Notes: generated by a model from the letters alone, not told the origin. A stretch of DNA of 62,288 nt from Dysosmobacter segnis (GCF_014297285.1 NZ_JACOQI010000018.1:1-62288), one strand, 5' to 3'. Shown: positions 31,977-39,851, counted from the first letter of the stretch. Numbers and translations are program-made.

Positions 31977-32507
31977 TCAGGGTCGATTATTCCGCCCGTG
32001 CGGCCCTGCCCGCTGCTGCTTCCTGGCCATGTATTCCTCCAGCAGTTTCCGGTTGCGCTTGTTCTCCAGGATCTTATCCAGGGCGGCGTTGTAGTAGTTG
32101 AACACGTTGGACCGGCTCATGTAAAGGGCCTCCGCGATCTTATCCCAGCCCCGACAATCTATGTGCCGCATTTCCACCACGGTGCGCTCGGTGGAGTTGG
32201 CGGGTAATACGTCGATCAAGTCCATAACGTTCAGGACGGCCTTGGCCATTTCCTCCCGCTGCTCCTCGATCCTGTCCTCCACTTCGGAGATCCGAAAGAC
32301 AACGGACACGGATCCGTCCGTCTTTGTCGGCTTGGTCGGCGGCGTCAACCTGAACGCGGACCCCGTACTGGGCGCCCGCAGTTCGCTGGAAAGGACGCGG
32401 TGGCGCTCCTCCAGGATCCGCTTTTTCCCCACAGCCGTGTGGTACTGCTGCAGGTATTCCTTGACAGCCTCACGGCCCAGGGTTTCGTCCGTTGTCTTTT
32501 TGCTCAT
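31977..32507 (-). CDS. ArpU/RinA-like late transcription activator
   Basis: A 176-residue protein with a helical N-terminal part and a sigma-70 region 4-like helix-turn-helix at the C-terminus (VEMRHIDCRGWDKIAEALYM then SRSNVFNYYNAALDKI). This design is shared by Firmicutes phage regulators (ArpU, RinA, DUF1492) that switch on packaging and structural genes. Start at MSKKTTDE with GAGGTG 5 bases upstream. Position at the head of the late operon supports the role. Confidence 0.82.
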   Translation of the reverse strand: MSKKTTDETLGREAVKEYLQQYHTAVGKKRILEERHRVLSSELRAPSTGSAFRLTPPTKPTKTDGSVSVVFRISEVEDRIEEQREEMAKAVLNVMDLIDVLPANSTERTVVEMRHIDCRGWDKIAEALYMSRSNVFNYYNAALDKILENKRNRKLLEEYMARKQQRAGPHGRNNRP

Positions 32508-32509
32508 TC

Positions 32510-33040
32510 TCACACCTCGGTAATGTCGTACCCAAAACGGTCCTTTAGCATTTTCTTTTTCATGGCATACTTGGCCGTTCTGGTGGCCTTGCTCTTTACG
32601 TCCTCCACGACGAACTCCCAGGGCACCCCGCTTTGTTCTGCGTAGTATGGCGCATGACTTCCGTATAGCTGCCTGTTTGGCGGCTGGTAGTATGTAAAAT
32701 CCGCCTTGTAGCGGATCGCCCGCACCCGCTTTCCCTCCGTGTCGGTAAACGCTTCCTGCAGGGTGAAATCCACCTGGAGGCGCAGATCGCGGATCTGCCC
32801 CCTTGCCTGGCGGGCAGCCAGAACGTCGAACCTGCGGGCTTCTTTCTGGCTGTCGAAATGCAGGACGGCCCCGGAGGCTGTCACCCGCTCGGTGGGGGTG
32901 TTGTGGTATTTCGTGCCCTTTGCTGGATCCTGCGGCGGCGCGGCGGGAGGTGCTGGCCCCCGCCGCTGTTGCTGCTCCATGTACTTTTTCATGGCCTGCG
33001 CCTGGTATTTCGGCGGCAGGTCGGAAACGTTTATGGCCAT
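32510..33040 (-). CDS. DUF1064 phage nuclease-like protein
   Basis: A 176-residue protein. KYHNTPTERVTASGAVLHFDSQKEARRFDVL, GQIRDLRLQVDFTLQEAF, RYKADFTYY and WEFVVEDVKSKATRTAKYAMKKKMLKDRFG match DUF1064, a PD-(D/E)XK-like fold (Glu in KEARR, Asp in KADF, Asp-Val-Lys in VEDVK) suspected to resolve branched DNA. Start at MAINVSDL; AGGAGG precedes it. Four-codon overlap style with the activator suggests coupling. Confidence 0.85.
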   Translation of the reverse strand: MAINVSDLPPKYQAQAMKKYMEQQQRRGPAPPAAPPQDPAKGTKYHNTPTERVTASGAVLHFDSQKEARRFDVLAARQARGQIRDLRLQVDFTLQEAFTDTEGKRVRAIRYKADFTYYQPPNRQLYGSHAPYYAEQSGVPWEFVVEDVKSKATRTAKYAMKKKMLKDRFGYDITEV

Positions 33041-33041
33041 G

Positions 33042-33227
33042 TTATTTCTTGGCCTCCTTATGCGGGCAAACAATTTTTTCCTCCGCCGTTCTGCGAAAGA
33101 ACGGGAGTTCTTTTAACATTTCATTCAGCGCATAGCGCAGATTAAAGCGGGCGCAGGACACAGCGCCATATTTCCAGAGTTGGCAGTCCGTACATTGTGG
33201 GCTTGCCGGTGGCTTTTCTGCTTTCAC
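33042..33227 (-). CDS. Small four-cysteine protein, possible zinc binder
   Basis: A 61-residue protein with CTDC (12-15) and two later cysteines (SCARF and IVCPHKE), enough for one zinc site. Basic. One-codon overlap with the next upstream gene. No family recognised. Confidence 0.6.
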   Translation of the reverse strand: MKAEKPPASPQCTDCQLWKYGAVSCARFNLRYALNEMLKELPFFRRTAEEKIVCPHKEAKK

Positions 33228-33613
33228 TTCTCCGCTCCGTTCTTGATCAGGCGTTCCCGCTTTTCATTTAGGGCTGCCAGGGTCATTTTGACGACGCTTT
33301 TTCGCCATGTATTGATCTGGCTTTGATCCTCCGATGCAGTAATATCCCGCAATAGACTGCGTTGGACGTTTATAGCGCTTTCCAGGACTACCGGGACATA
33401 TTTTGCGGCCCGTTCCTTTCTCCGGCGCTCTCTGGCCGTTCTAAACGCCGCACCGATTAGGGCCGCCGCCAGTATGAACCCGCCCACAGCCCGGTTTGTC
33501 AGGCCGATTTCTATTCGTAGCACCGCCAGCGCGAACTCTGCCAGTCCCCAACAGACTACCAATAGCGTCGTTTCAGCGCATATAATCAGTGCGTTTTTGA
33601 AATATTCTTTCAC
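33224..33613 (-). CDS. Two-helix membrane protein, unknown
   Basis: A 129-residue protein that starts with GTG at 33613 after CGGAGGAGG. Two membrane helices (NALIICAETTLLVVCWGLAEFALAVL; AVGGFILAAALIGAAF) and a basic, helical cytoplasmic tail (RTARERRRKERAAK). The frame is open far upstream, but that part is a shadow of the ASCH gene. Role unknown. Confidence 0.6.
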   Translation of the reverse strand: MKEYFKNALIICAETTLLVVCWGLAEFALAVLRIEIGLTNRAVGGFILAAALIGAAFRTARERRRKERAAKYVPVVLESAINVQRSLLRDITASEDQSQINTWRKSVVKMTLAALNEKRERLIKNGAEK

Positions 33614-33615
33614 GC

Positions 33616-34005
33616 TTATACCTCCTCCGCGTCCGGGATCTCCACATACTGCCACGACATGGGCGGACGGTCCAGGCCGAACTCTGCCAGAGGGCTGGGC
33701 GCGTCGAACTTCTCCGGTGACTGGACGATCCAGCCGGAAAGCCGCCTGCCTTTTGCGTATTTCAGCAGATCCTCCCGCGGAACGCATGACATTTCTTCCA
33801 GGTCTTGCATGGTTCGGTATGATACTTCCCCAGGGCAAAGGAATTGACCTTGCACCGCTCCGGTGCCGCTGACGTACACCAGAACGGTCACGGGCCATTC
33901 AAGCCTTTCATTTTGCGGGTGTGTCTTTCGGATTTCCAACGTTTTTTCGCCGTCCAGGATCTTCTCCCACCACTCCGGTTTCATGCTCATAAGCACAGCC
34001 AGCAT
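33616..34005 (-). CDS. ASCH/PUA-like domain protein
   Basis: A 129-residue protein with the ASCH pattern: LAVLMSMKPEWWEKILDGEKTLEIRKTHP, VTVLVYVSGTGAVQGQFLCPGEV and GWIVQSPEKFDAPSPLAEFGL. ASCH domains bind RNA or nucleotides and a few act on modified nucleosides. Start at MLAVLMSM follows CGGAGG. Common in Firmicutes phage early regions. Confidence 0.85.
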   Translation of the reverse strand: MLAVLMSMKPEWWEKILDGEKTLEIRKTHPQNERLEWPVTVLVYVSGTGAVQGQFLCPGEVSYRTMQDLEEMSCVPREDLLKYAKGRRLSGWIVQSPEKFDAPSPLAEFGLDRPPMSWQYVEIPDAEEV

Positions 34006-34006
34006 A

Positions 34007-34264
34007 TTAACCTCCGTTCTTGCCGGACAGCGGAATGATCCGGCATTTGTCCGTTGCGAACTCCGCCACATGATGGAGCGCCATACAGGCCAGCATAATA
34101 TCCGCCATAAGTTCGTCCGCGTCCTCTGCGCCCCGCCCGTCCTTGTTGTGCGCCCGGAGGCTGGCGGCCAGCGCGTTGCCCAGGTCCTCCAGGTTCTTGG
34201 CGGCTTCCTGCCACCGCTCTTTCGGCAGGGTGTAACCGATCTCCACTTTCTCGGTGTTTTCCAC
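34007..34264 (-). CDS. Small helical protein, unknown
   Basis: An 85-residue protein (YTLPKERWQEAAKNLEDLGNALAASL, then ADELMADIMLACMALHHVAEFA). Short spacing to both neighbours. No domain recognised. Confidence 0.55.
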   Translation of the reverse strand: MENTEKVEIGYTLPKERWQEAAKNLEDLGNALAASLRAHNKDGRGAEDADELMADIMLACMALHHVAEFATDKCRIIPLSGKNGG

Positions 34265-34267
34265 GGC

Positions 34268-35011
34268 TCACACCTCCCAGGGGAAAGCAGAGGCAGGGAG
34301 ATCCGGGAAATACTTCCGCAGATTGTCCTTGAAGAACACAGGGATCTCGTTCTCCTCGCAAAATGCCACGATGTTGTCCACCCACTCGCGGGCGGGCGTC
34401 ACCTTGTCCGGTCGGTTGCCGGTTTCGGCGCCCAGGATCACCCACTCCGGTAAACCCTCCGCCGCGGCCATGTCCACCGGCCCCAGCAGCGGCTCCATGC
34501 TCCAAAAGCTGTTGATGCTCACACCCTGCATGACGTACATTCCCACCGCGTCCATGTTCGCCACGGTGCTGCCATACCAGAAATTGCTTTCGTGGGGCAG
34601 GAGGGCCAGGTGGTCCAACTCCAGATACCGGGTCGGGTTCTTCGTCAGGAACAAATAGCGGTGCTGGGGTGCCTTGCGGCAGGCGTCCAGCACCTCCACG
34701 ATCCAGGAGGTGGGCACCCAGCGCCCAAACAGATCCGCCATGCTGCAAACAAACACGGTCTGCGGTTCCTTTGTGTTCTGCGGCTGGCCCAGGCGGTAGC
34801 GGTGCAGGGTAGGCTCGAAACCATACGGGTATGGCGTCGCCTTGATCTTCTCCGGCAGCACATGGAGGCCGCCGGCCAGCGGGGCCGGATCCTCCAGCCC
34901 TGCGTTGAAGCGTGTGGCCGTTCGCCTGGCGTAGCAGTACGGGCAGCCATGGCGGCAGCCGGTTACGGGGTTCCAGGACATTGTGGCCCAGTCAATTTTC
35001 GTCTTGTTCAT
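34268..35011 (-). CDS. Gp37/Gp68-family iron-sulfur protein (DUF5131)
   Basis: A 247-residue protein with a radical-SAM-like N-terminus: WNPVTGCRHGCPYCYARRTATRF (CxxxCxxC, from about residue 11) and FVCSMADLFGRWVP, FLTKNPTRYLELDHLALLP, NFWYGSTVANMD, EWVILGAETGNRPDKV. This is the Gp37/Gp68 family of mycobacteriophages and Firmicutes phages. The cluster-binding cysteines are all present. Substrate unknown; a base modification is one idea given the nearby methyltransferases. Start at MNKTKIDW after AAAGGAG. Confidence 0.88.
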   Translation of the reverse strand: MNKTKIDWATMSWNPVTGCRHGCPYCYARRTATRFNAGLEDPAPLAGGLHVLPEKIKATPYPYGFEPTLHRYRLGQPQNTKEPQTVFVCSMADLFGRWVPTSWIVEVLDACRKAPQHRYLFLTKNPTRYLELDHLALLPHESNFWYGSTVANMDAVGMYVMQGVSINSFWSMEPLLGPVDMAAAEGLPEWVILGAETGNRPDKVTPAREWVDNIVAFCEENEIPVFFKDNLRKYFPDLPASAFPWEV

Positions 35012-35388
35012 TCTTCGTCGCTCCTTTCGCTTTTCCACTCGTTCACTATGCACTCGTTACAGTCGAAACTCTGGCAGTACACGCAAATGTCCACGCCGTC
35101 GGCCATGGCCGCGCGGACGATTGCCGGGAAGTCCGGCAGGTTCACCTTTCGGCGCGGTTTCAGTTCCGCCAGAATGTCGCCCAGGTATTCCGACGCCTGC
35201 CAGTCGCCATAGATACGCGCCGGGGCTTCCTGTTCCTCGGTTTCCGGGTTCATAGTCCAGAGGGCAACACACCCGCCGTTCGGGTCATGCTCCCACCGCG
35301 CCGGTGTCTGGCTTATGATCTGCCCATCTGCGCCCCGCGTCGTCAGGCCTATGGTGGCCGTTCCTTTGGCTATGCAAATAATACTCAT
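35008..35388 (-). CDS. Hypothetical phage protein with C-terminal cysteines
   Basis: A 126-residue protein overlapping the Gp37/Gp68 gene by four bases. The N-terminal part is beta-rich (MSIICIAKGTATIGLTTRGADGQ) and the C-terminus has CVYC and CNEC, a plausible zinc site. Translational coupling hints at partnership with the iron-sulfur protein. Confidence 0.6.
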   Translation of the reverse strand: MSIICIAKGTATIGLTTRGADGQIISQTPARWEHDPNGGCVALWTMNPETEEQEAPARIYGDWQASEYLGDILAELKPRRKVNLPDFPAIVRAAMADGVDICVYCQSFDCNECIVNEWKSERSDEE

Positions 35389-35406
35389 GCTTTACCGCCC
35401 TTTCCA

Positions 35407-37224
35407 TTACACGGCCACCAGCCGCTCCAGCTGTGCCATGGTCGTGATTGTTGTTCCGCACCATTCCGGCAGGTTTGCCCGAACCAGGGCCGTGGCAAAC
35501 GGTGGCGGTACTGCGTTCCCGCACCTTGCCACTTGCTTGGTTTTCCCGTACTCCTTGCCGGTGTAATCTTTGTCGATTTTATAATCATCAGGAAAGCCGT
35601 TCGCCCTGTACAATTCCCGCGGCGTCAGCATACGCAGCCCTATATCAGCCATGAAATACCAGGCGCCGCCGATCAAAAACAGGATCACCTCGTTGTCCGC
35701 CAGCGTGTAGCCGCAATACTCATTCAGGGCGGCACGGATTTTTGGCCAGTTTCGGAGATCGGCGCCCGGTGTCGCTTTTACCACTTCGGTGGTAATCACC
35801 CCATGATGGCCTCCGCCAGCGGTTATTGTTTGCACCGGCTCCGTTGCAGGCCCGCCCAGGTTTGTACCTTTCAGCTTGACCATGCTGGCCATGGTGATAG
35901 CTTCACGATCCCGCGTCGTGACCGTGTGAAGCGGTGCGCCCGCGCTCTGGTTGTGGTCGCCGCTGTAATACTTTGTCAGCGTAGCCGCCGCCAGGCCGTA
36001 GCGGTTGGAGGCGTCAATGGTCATAACCGGTTCTTTGACGCTTTGGCCTCGCACTCGCTCCGATTGCTCCGTGTGGTACTGGATCATGGCTGGACACGCC
36101 ACGCACTCCTCCGCTTTTGACACCTGGGTGTGCGTCGGCTCCATTACGCTGCGCCCGCGGTCCCCGCCGCCGGTCTGCCCGATTGCGGCCAGGGTTGGCG
36201 TAATCAGCATTTGGTTTCCTGCGGTTGTCACGGTATGCACTGGGGCGCCCGCGGCTGCCCCCACGCTGTTGGTGGTATTCGTTACCGTCAGCGGCGCCAT
36301 GACAGGGGAGGCCACGCCGTACCCGTGTTTTGCTGTCACAGTTTGAAGCGGCCCGCGCATTTCTTGCCCGCGGAAATCCCCAGCATGGTTGACAATCACC
36401 AGAAACGGATCCGCCGATTTTATCACGAACTTGTCCACGCCTCTGGCCACACGCCGCATAGTATTGGGACGGAGGGGGCGCTGCGCCGAAAGCCCATATT
36501 TTTCCTTGATCTCTGCGCGGCTGTCAAAAATGGACGGGCACGGCAGGCTCCAGTCTATGATTTCCGCCGCGCTGCGCCATGGTTTTTTCTTTCCGCTCTT
36601 TACCTCCGGGCTGTCTGCCGGCGCGTGTGTTGGTTTCGGCCATACAATAGGCCGCCCGTCATGCCTGGCAATCAGGAAAAACCGCTTTCGCGTTGTGGGC
36701 GCTCCATAATCCGCGGCCACAAGTTCGCGCCACTCGACGGCATATCCCAGGTTTTTAAGCTGCTCCAGCCATTTGTGGAAAGTTTGGCCCACCAGTTTTT
36801 TGACAGGCTTTCCTTTTCGCACAGGCCCCCACGTTTGGAACTCCTCCACGTTCTCCAGAATAATCACGCGCGGGCGGACCGTTCCGGCCCAGCGCAGGAC
36901 GATCCATGCAAGCCCGCGTATATTTTTGTCAACAGGTTTCCCACCCTTGGCCTTGCTGAAATGCTTGCAATCCGGGGAAAACCAGGCCAGGCCCACGGGG
37001 CGCCCTTGGCAGACTTCCACCGGGTCCACGTCCCACACGCTGGCTTGAAAATGGCGCGTGTGCGGGTGGTTCGTCTTGTGCATTAAAATGGCGTCAGGAT
37101 CGTGGTTCACCGCTATGTCTACCACGCGGCCCGTGGCTAATTCGATCCCGGTTGACGCGCCACCGCCGCCGGCGAAATTGTCCACTATGATTTCGTCCAG
37201 GAAATTGATCTGCGCCCCACTCAT
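35407..37224 (-). CDS. C5-cytosine DNA methyltransferase with repeat-rich recognition region
   Basis: A 605-residue methyltransferase. SAM motif DNFAGGGGASTGIELATG (about 15-32), catalytic Cys86 in FSPDCKHFSKAKGG (PDC instead of the usual PPC), ENV motif in ILENVEEFQTWGP, QRRxR-like YGAPTTRKRFFLIA and C-terminal GNAVPPPFA. Between about 330 and 490 are at least five copies of a P[LV][HQ]T[VI]T[AT] unit (GPLQTVTAKHGYG, APVHTVTTAGNQ, APLHTVTTRDRE, EPVQTITAGGGH), typical of phage enzymes with extended target-recognition regions. Start at MSGAQINFL. No restriction partner, so likely protects phage DNA. Confidence 0.93.
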   Translation of the reverse strand: MSGAQINFLDEIIVDNFAGGGGASTGIELATGRVVDIAVNHDPDAILMHKTNHPHTRHFQASVWDVDPVEVCQGRPVGLAWFSPDCKHFSKAKGGKPVDKNIRGLAWIVLRWAGTVRPRVIILENVEEFQTWGPVRKGKPVKKLVGQTFHKWLEQLKNLGYAVEWRELVAADYGAPTTRKRFFLIARHDGRPIVWPKPTHAPADSPEVKSGKKKPWRSAAEIIDWSLPCPSIFDSRAEIKEKYGLSAQRPLRPNTMRRVARGVDKFVIKSADPFLVIVNHAGDFRGQEMRGPLQTVTAKHGYGVASPVMAPLTVTNTTNSVGAAAGAPVHTVTTAGNQMLITPTLAAIGQTGGGDRGRSVMEPTHTQVSKAEECVACPAMIQYHTEQSERVRGQSVKEPVMTIDASNRYGLAAATLTKYYSGDHNQSAGAPLHTVTTRDREAITMASMVKLKGTNLGGPATEPVQTITAGGGHHGVITTEVVKATPGADLRNWPKIRAALNEYCGYTLADNEVILFLIGGAWYFMADIGLRMLTPRELYRANGFPDDYKIDKDYTGKEYGKTKQVARCGNAVPPPFATALVRANLPEWCGTTITTMAQLERLVAV

Positions 37225-37523
37225 GTTTCCGGCCCTCCAAACGTCGCCAGGTCGAAACAGGCCTGTTTCCCAACGTACTGGCACCACGCCCATTCCAGCA
37301 TGGCGCCGCGGCTGTCCTGGTAGTCCTGCATGAACAGAACCACGTCCGCCGCCTCCATCATGGCGAAACACAGGCGCATATAATCCACGGGGCGCAGCCC
37401 CTCCGGCGCCGTGGCGGGGTTCAGTACGATATGGCCCGCCGCCGCCAGCTTCTTTTCCACCTCTCGGAACTTGGCTTTATAACGCCTGTCCCCGGTGATC
37501 TTGCCTGATATGTAGATTTTCAC
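37221..37523 (-). CDS. DUF4406 nucleoside deoxyribosyltransferase-like protein
   Basis: A 100-residue protein: KIYISGKITGDRRYKAKFREVEKKL, HIVLNPATAPEGL, DYMRLCFAMMEAADVVLFMQDYQDSRGAMLEWAWC. This is the DUF4406 family related to nucleoside 2-deoxyribosyltransferases (conserved G-I-T/S and SRGA..E). Could salvage or alter nucleotides. ATGA overlap with the methyltransferase gene. Confidence 0.85.
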   Translation of the reverse strand: MKIYISGKITGDRRYKAKFREVEKKLAAAGHIVLNPATAPEGLRPVDYMRLCFAMMEAADVVLFMQDYQDSRGAMLEWAWCQYVGKQACFDLATFGGPET

Positions 37524-37534
37524 AGAAAACCCTC

Positions 37535-38284
37535 CTATTCGTTGAAAATCTCGAAATACTCCTGGTATGGGTAACCGCTGATCTCATGCCACCCGCTCCG
37601 GCAGGTGGATCCGTCGTCGAACTTATACAGCACGGCGCCCTTTCTCGCTTTCGGGTCCTTTCTCCAGCTGGACGCAGGCACGGCGGTGTATGTGATTTCC
37701 GGCTTGTCCATGTTCTGCGTTTTGCTGTACCGCTTCCCGCGCTTGCCGATCTCTCTGTACCTCTCCATGGTGGAACGGCTTTCTTTCATCAGGTAGGCGG
37801 CCAGCTTGTAGTGGTTGCCGCGCCTGTCCATAGGCTTGAAGCTGATACCTCCGCCACCTCTTGGGACATTCTCCCACGCCTCCGTGATGATCTCCGGATC
37901 CATGCGGGAAATGATAACGTGAATATGCGGGTTGGTCATGCGCTTGGTTTCTATGACCACCACGGCCTTGAACGTGATCCCGCGCTTTTTGCAGAGTTTC
38001 CGCAGGTTCCGCAGAAAAGCGGCCTTGTTCTCCAGGATCTCCTCGAAAGAACTGTCCTTGACGTAGTAGTGTAGAACGGCGTGGAGATCCCTATGGCCGA
38101 AATTGGCGTTTATATCCCAGCGCAGGTGTTCCTCTGCCACCCGCTCGTTGATCCGCTCCTGCTTCTCGGTGGTGTGGCCGGTATTTGGGCCGCGCTTCAC
38201 TCCTTTGGTGTGAACCCGGAAAGATTGCATTTTCTTGTGTTCGACACACGGACCAGCTTTCACCACCCTATGAACGTAGGCCAT
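37535..38284 (-). CDS. HUH replication initiator (rolling-circle Rep-like)
   Basis: A 249-residue protein. The HUH metal motif is HIH (120-122) in TNPHIHVIISRMD, after VVVIETKR; candidate nucleophile tyrosines lie in HYKLAAYLMKES (Tyr159/Tyr164). It resembles REP proteins of the ORF2/G2P type, which nick one strand to start rolling-circle replication, as gpA does in P2. The N-terminal 70 residues are basic. The 200-bp leader upstream carries an opposing promoter-terminator pair (candidate antisense RNA). Confidence 0.8.
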   Translation of the reverse strand: MAYVHRVVKAGPCVEHKKMQSFRVHTKGVKRGPNTGHTTEKQERINERVAEEHLRWDINANFGHRDLHAVLHYYVKDSSFEEILENKAAFLRNLRKLCKKRGITFKAVVVIETKRMTNPHIHVIISRMDPEIITEAWENVPRGGGGISFKPMDRRGNHYKLAAYLMKESRSTMERYREIGKRGKRYSKTQNMDKPEITYTAVPASSWRKDPKARKGAVLYKFDDGSTCRSGWHEISGYPYQEYFEIFNE

Positions 38285-38339
38285 GGGTGCCTCCTTTTCT
38301 GCTGCTGGTCGCTTTACTAATCACTCTTACCGGCGCTAT

Positions 38340-38357
38340 ACGGGGCCGTGGCCCCGT
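38340..38357 (+). repeat. Palindrome in the Rep leader, terminator-like
   Basis: ACGGGGCC, GT, GGCCCCGT then CGCTTTTT on the plus strand. It lies 56 bp upstream of the Rep start; on the Rep message it is a near-perfect stem close to the ribosome site, while on the plus strand the T tract follows it. Confidence 0.5.
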
Positions 38358-38370
38358 CGCTTTTTCCGGC

Positions 38371-38399
38371 TTGTATTCCGTCCGGGAACCTGATATAAT
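38371..38399 (+). promoter_or_regulatory. Strong promoter opposing the Rep gene
   Basis: TTGTAT (38371-38376), 17-bp spacer, TATAAT (38394-38399), with TG at 38391-38392 making an extended -10 (TGATATAAT). All other genes near here run leftward. Start predicted near 38406. CCGTCCG at 38379-38385 and CGGACGG at 38410-38416 flank the promoter as an inverted repeat, a possible operator or nick-site fold. Confidence 0.75.
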
Positions 38400-38405
38400 A
38401 TAGGT

Positions 38406-38483
38406 ATATCGGACGGTTTTCCGTCGTCTATATTGCCACCTGCGCCGTGTTGACAGCACCGGGCGCAGGTGGCTTTTCTTTTT
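38406..38483 (+). ncRNA. Candidate antisense RNA to the Rep leader
   Basis: From the predicted start to the end of the terminator T tract gives an RNA of about 78 nt, too short for a protein gene. It is fully complementary to leftward mRNA passing from the 80-codon gene into rep. Antisense RNAs against rep leaders control copy number in rolling-circle plasmids such as pT181. Function here is inference. Confidence 0.55.
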
Positions 38484-38485
38484 AT
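38435..38485 (+). terminator. Strong intrinsic terminator of the antisense RNA
   Basis: GCCACCTGCGCC (38435-38446) pairs perfectly with GGCGCAGGTGGC (38462-38473), followed by TTTTCTTTTTAT. The T tract is on the plus strand only; read leftward the hairpin is followed by AATATAG. Confidence 0.85.
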
Positions 38486-38724
38486 GCCAGGTAATCCTTG
38501 GCCATTTCCAGCAATTCCGCCGCGTGTTCCTGGTCAATGATTTTGACCTTGCCGGGCTTCTTCGGATCTGCGTCGATGGCCCAGCACGTTTTCTTTGCCA
38601 GTATTTCCCGTTTGTTCAGTTCCTTGTCCAGCCTGCTTTTGTAATAGTCCCGTTCTTTACGCCAGGCCACAAACTCCAGAAAGTCGTCCGTCGTCATGGC
38701 TACGGTCACGGTCATATCTTCCAT
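38482..38724 (-). CDS. Small phage protein upstream of Rep, unknown
   Basis: An 80-residue acidic and helical protein (TTDDFLEFVAWRKERDYYKSRLDKELN; AAELLEMAKDYLA). It precedes rep in the leftward operon and its stop overlaps the antisense terminator. No family recognised. Confidence 0.6.
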   Translation of the reverse strand: MEDMTVTVAMTTDDFLEFVAWRKERDYYKSRLDKELNKREILAKKTCWAIDADPKKPGKVKIIDQEHAAELLEMAKDYLA

Positions 38725-38758
38725 GTGTACCTCCCTCTGCTGCTTTTATGGCCGGGCT

Positions 38759-39490
38759 TCATTGGCTAATCTGCCCAATCCGTTGTGTAGCCACATTCAC
38801 CCAATGCGGATCGTTGTCAATCCCAATATAATTTCTGCCGGTTTGCTTACAGGCCACCCCAATAGATCCGCTGCCCATGCAGCAGTCCAAAACTGTTTGC
38901 CCCTCATTTGTATAGGTTAAAATCATTTGTTCACACAGCCATACAGGTTTTTGTGTTGGGTGCAAATTTATCCGGCGCTTATCTGTTGGGCCGCGCAAAA
39001 CGTCTCTTGGGTATCTGTCTGTGCTATCATAGGTCACGTTTCCGTATTCCCCATAAACTTCTCCGTGCCTGCTGTTTCGCCGGTGCTGTGCTGTACTCAC
39101 CTTTCTTTTGTGGCCATGGGTCATTTGTGGGTTATAGGTTGGCAGACGATCATAAAAAATCAGTATGTTTTCATGGGCTTTTAGAGGCATTTTCTTGGCG
39201 TTCAGGTGGCCGGTAGCCTCTGTTTTTTCCCATATCCATTCATACCGAAATTCTTTCAAGTTGCTTACTGCAAGAACTTTGTCAAAGGGTGATTGTCCAA
39301 ACAGCACTTTTGCCCCGCCAGGTTTTACCACCATGTTGGCAGCTTTCCAGAACTCAGAAAGGCAAATTGGTGTGTCCCATTTGCAGTTTGTTGTCCCATA
39401 CGGTAGATCCGTGAAAAGCATATCCACGCTGCCCGGTTTAATTTGCAACATGGTTTCTATACAATCACCCAGCAGGATCCTTTCAGCCAT
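38759..39490 (-). CDS. Adenine/cytosine-N4 DNA methyltransferase
   Basis: A 243-residue beta-class amino-methyltransferase. Catalytic motif DLPY (28-31, in LFTDLPYGTTNCKWD) comes first, then a recognition part, then HPTQKPVWLCEQMI and the SAM site VLDCCMGSGSIGVACKQTGRNYIGID near the C-terminus. It lacks an adjoining nuclease, so it is an orphan modification enzyme. Overlaps the next gene by 8 bases. Confidence 0.92.
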   Translation of the reverse strand: MAERILLGDCIETMLQIKPGSVDMLFTDLPYGTTNCKWDTPICLSEFWKAANMVVKPGGAKVLFGQSPFDKVLAVSNLKEFRYEWIWEKTEATGHLNAKKMPLKAHENILIFYDRLPTYNPQMTHGHKRKVSTAQHRRNSRHGEVYGEYGNVTYDSTDRYPRDVLRGPTDKRRINLHPTQKPVWLCEQMILTYTNEGQTVLDCCMGSGSIGVACKQTGRNYIGIDNDPHWVNVATQRIGQISQ

Positions 39491-39851
39491 TTGTGGGCAC
39501 CTCCAGCAGTTTCGCCCATGGCCTTGCCATAGGGATCTCCGGTGCGCCGATCCAGCCCCATGTCCGTTCGTATTTCTCGGTCATGCTTTTGGCCAGGGTG
39601 GCAGCCTCCGCCGCCGTGTAAAACAGCTTCTTTCCAATGTCGTCCAGCCTATAATATCCCGGCTGTGGGAACCCGTCCGGCCCGGTGAAAGCCAGGCACA
39701 CCTCCGTATAACCGCCGGTGGAAAAACCGCGCACCGTGCCCTTACACACGCAGTATTCCAGGAGAGGCCCAGCGCGGTTTTGCGCGGAATAGAGGTGTTC
39801 AAAAACGGCGTACATTTCCGTGCCGATCTCCGGCCTTTCAACTCTCGCCAT
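39483..39851 (-). CDS. Hypothetical phage protein
   Basis: A 122-residue protein: ARVERPEIGTEMYAVFEHLY, then VCKGTVRGFSTGGYTEVCLAF, YYRLDDIGKKLFYTAAEAATLAKSMTEKY. A small beta-barrel plus helix layout. Start at MARVERP; GGAGG lies 9 bases upstream. No family assigned. Confidence 0.6.
   Translation of the reverse strand: MARVERPEIGTEMYAVFEHLYSAQNRAGPLLEYCVCKGTVRGFSTGGYTEVCLAFTGPDGFPQPGYYRLDDIGKKLFYTAAEAATLAKSMTEKYERTWGWIGAPEIPMARPWAKLLEVPTNG

Noticed and set aside
36190..36212. Further copies of the TAATCAGCA regulatory motif (also near 40807)
   Set aside because: Only about 9-11 bases match and both lie within coding sequence of leftward genes, so chance or codon use explains them.
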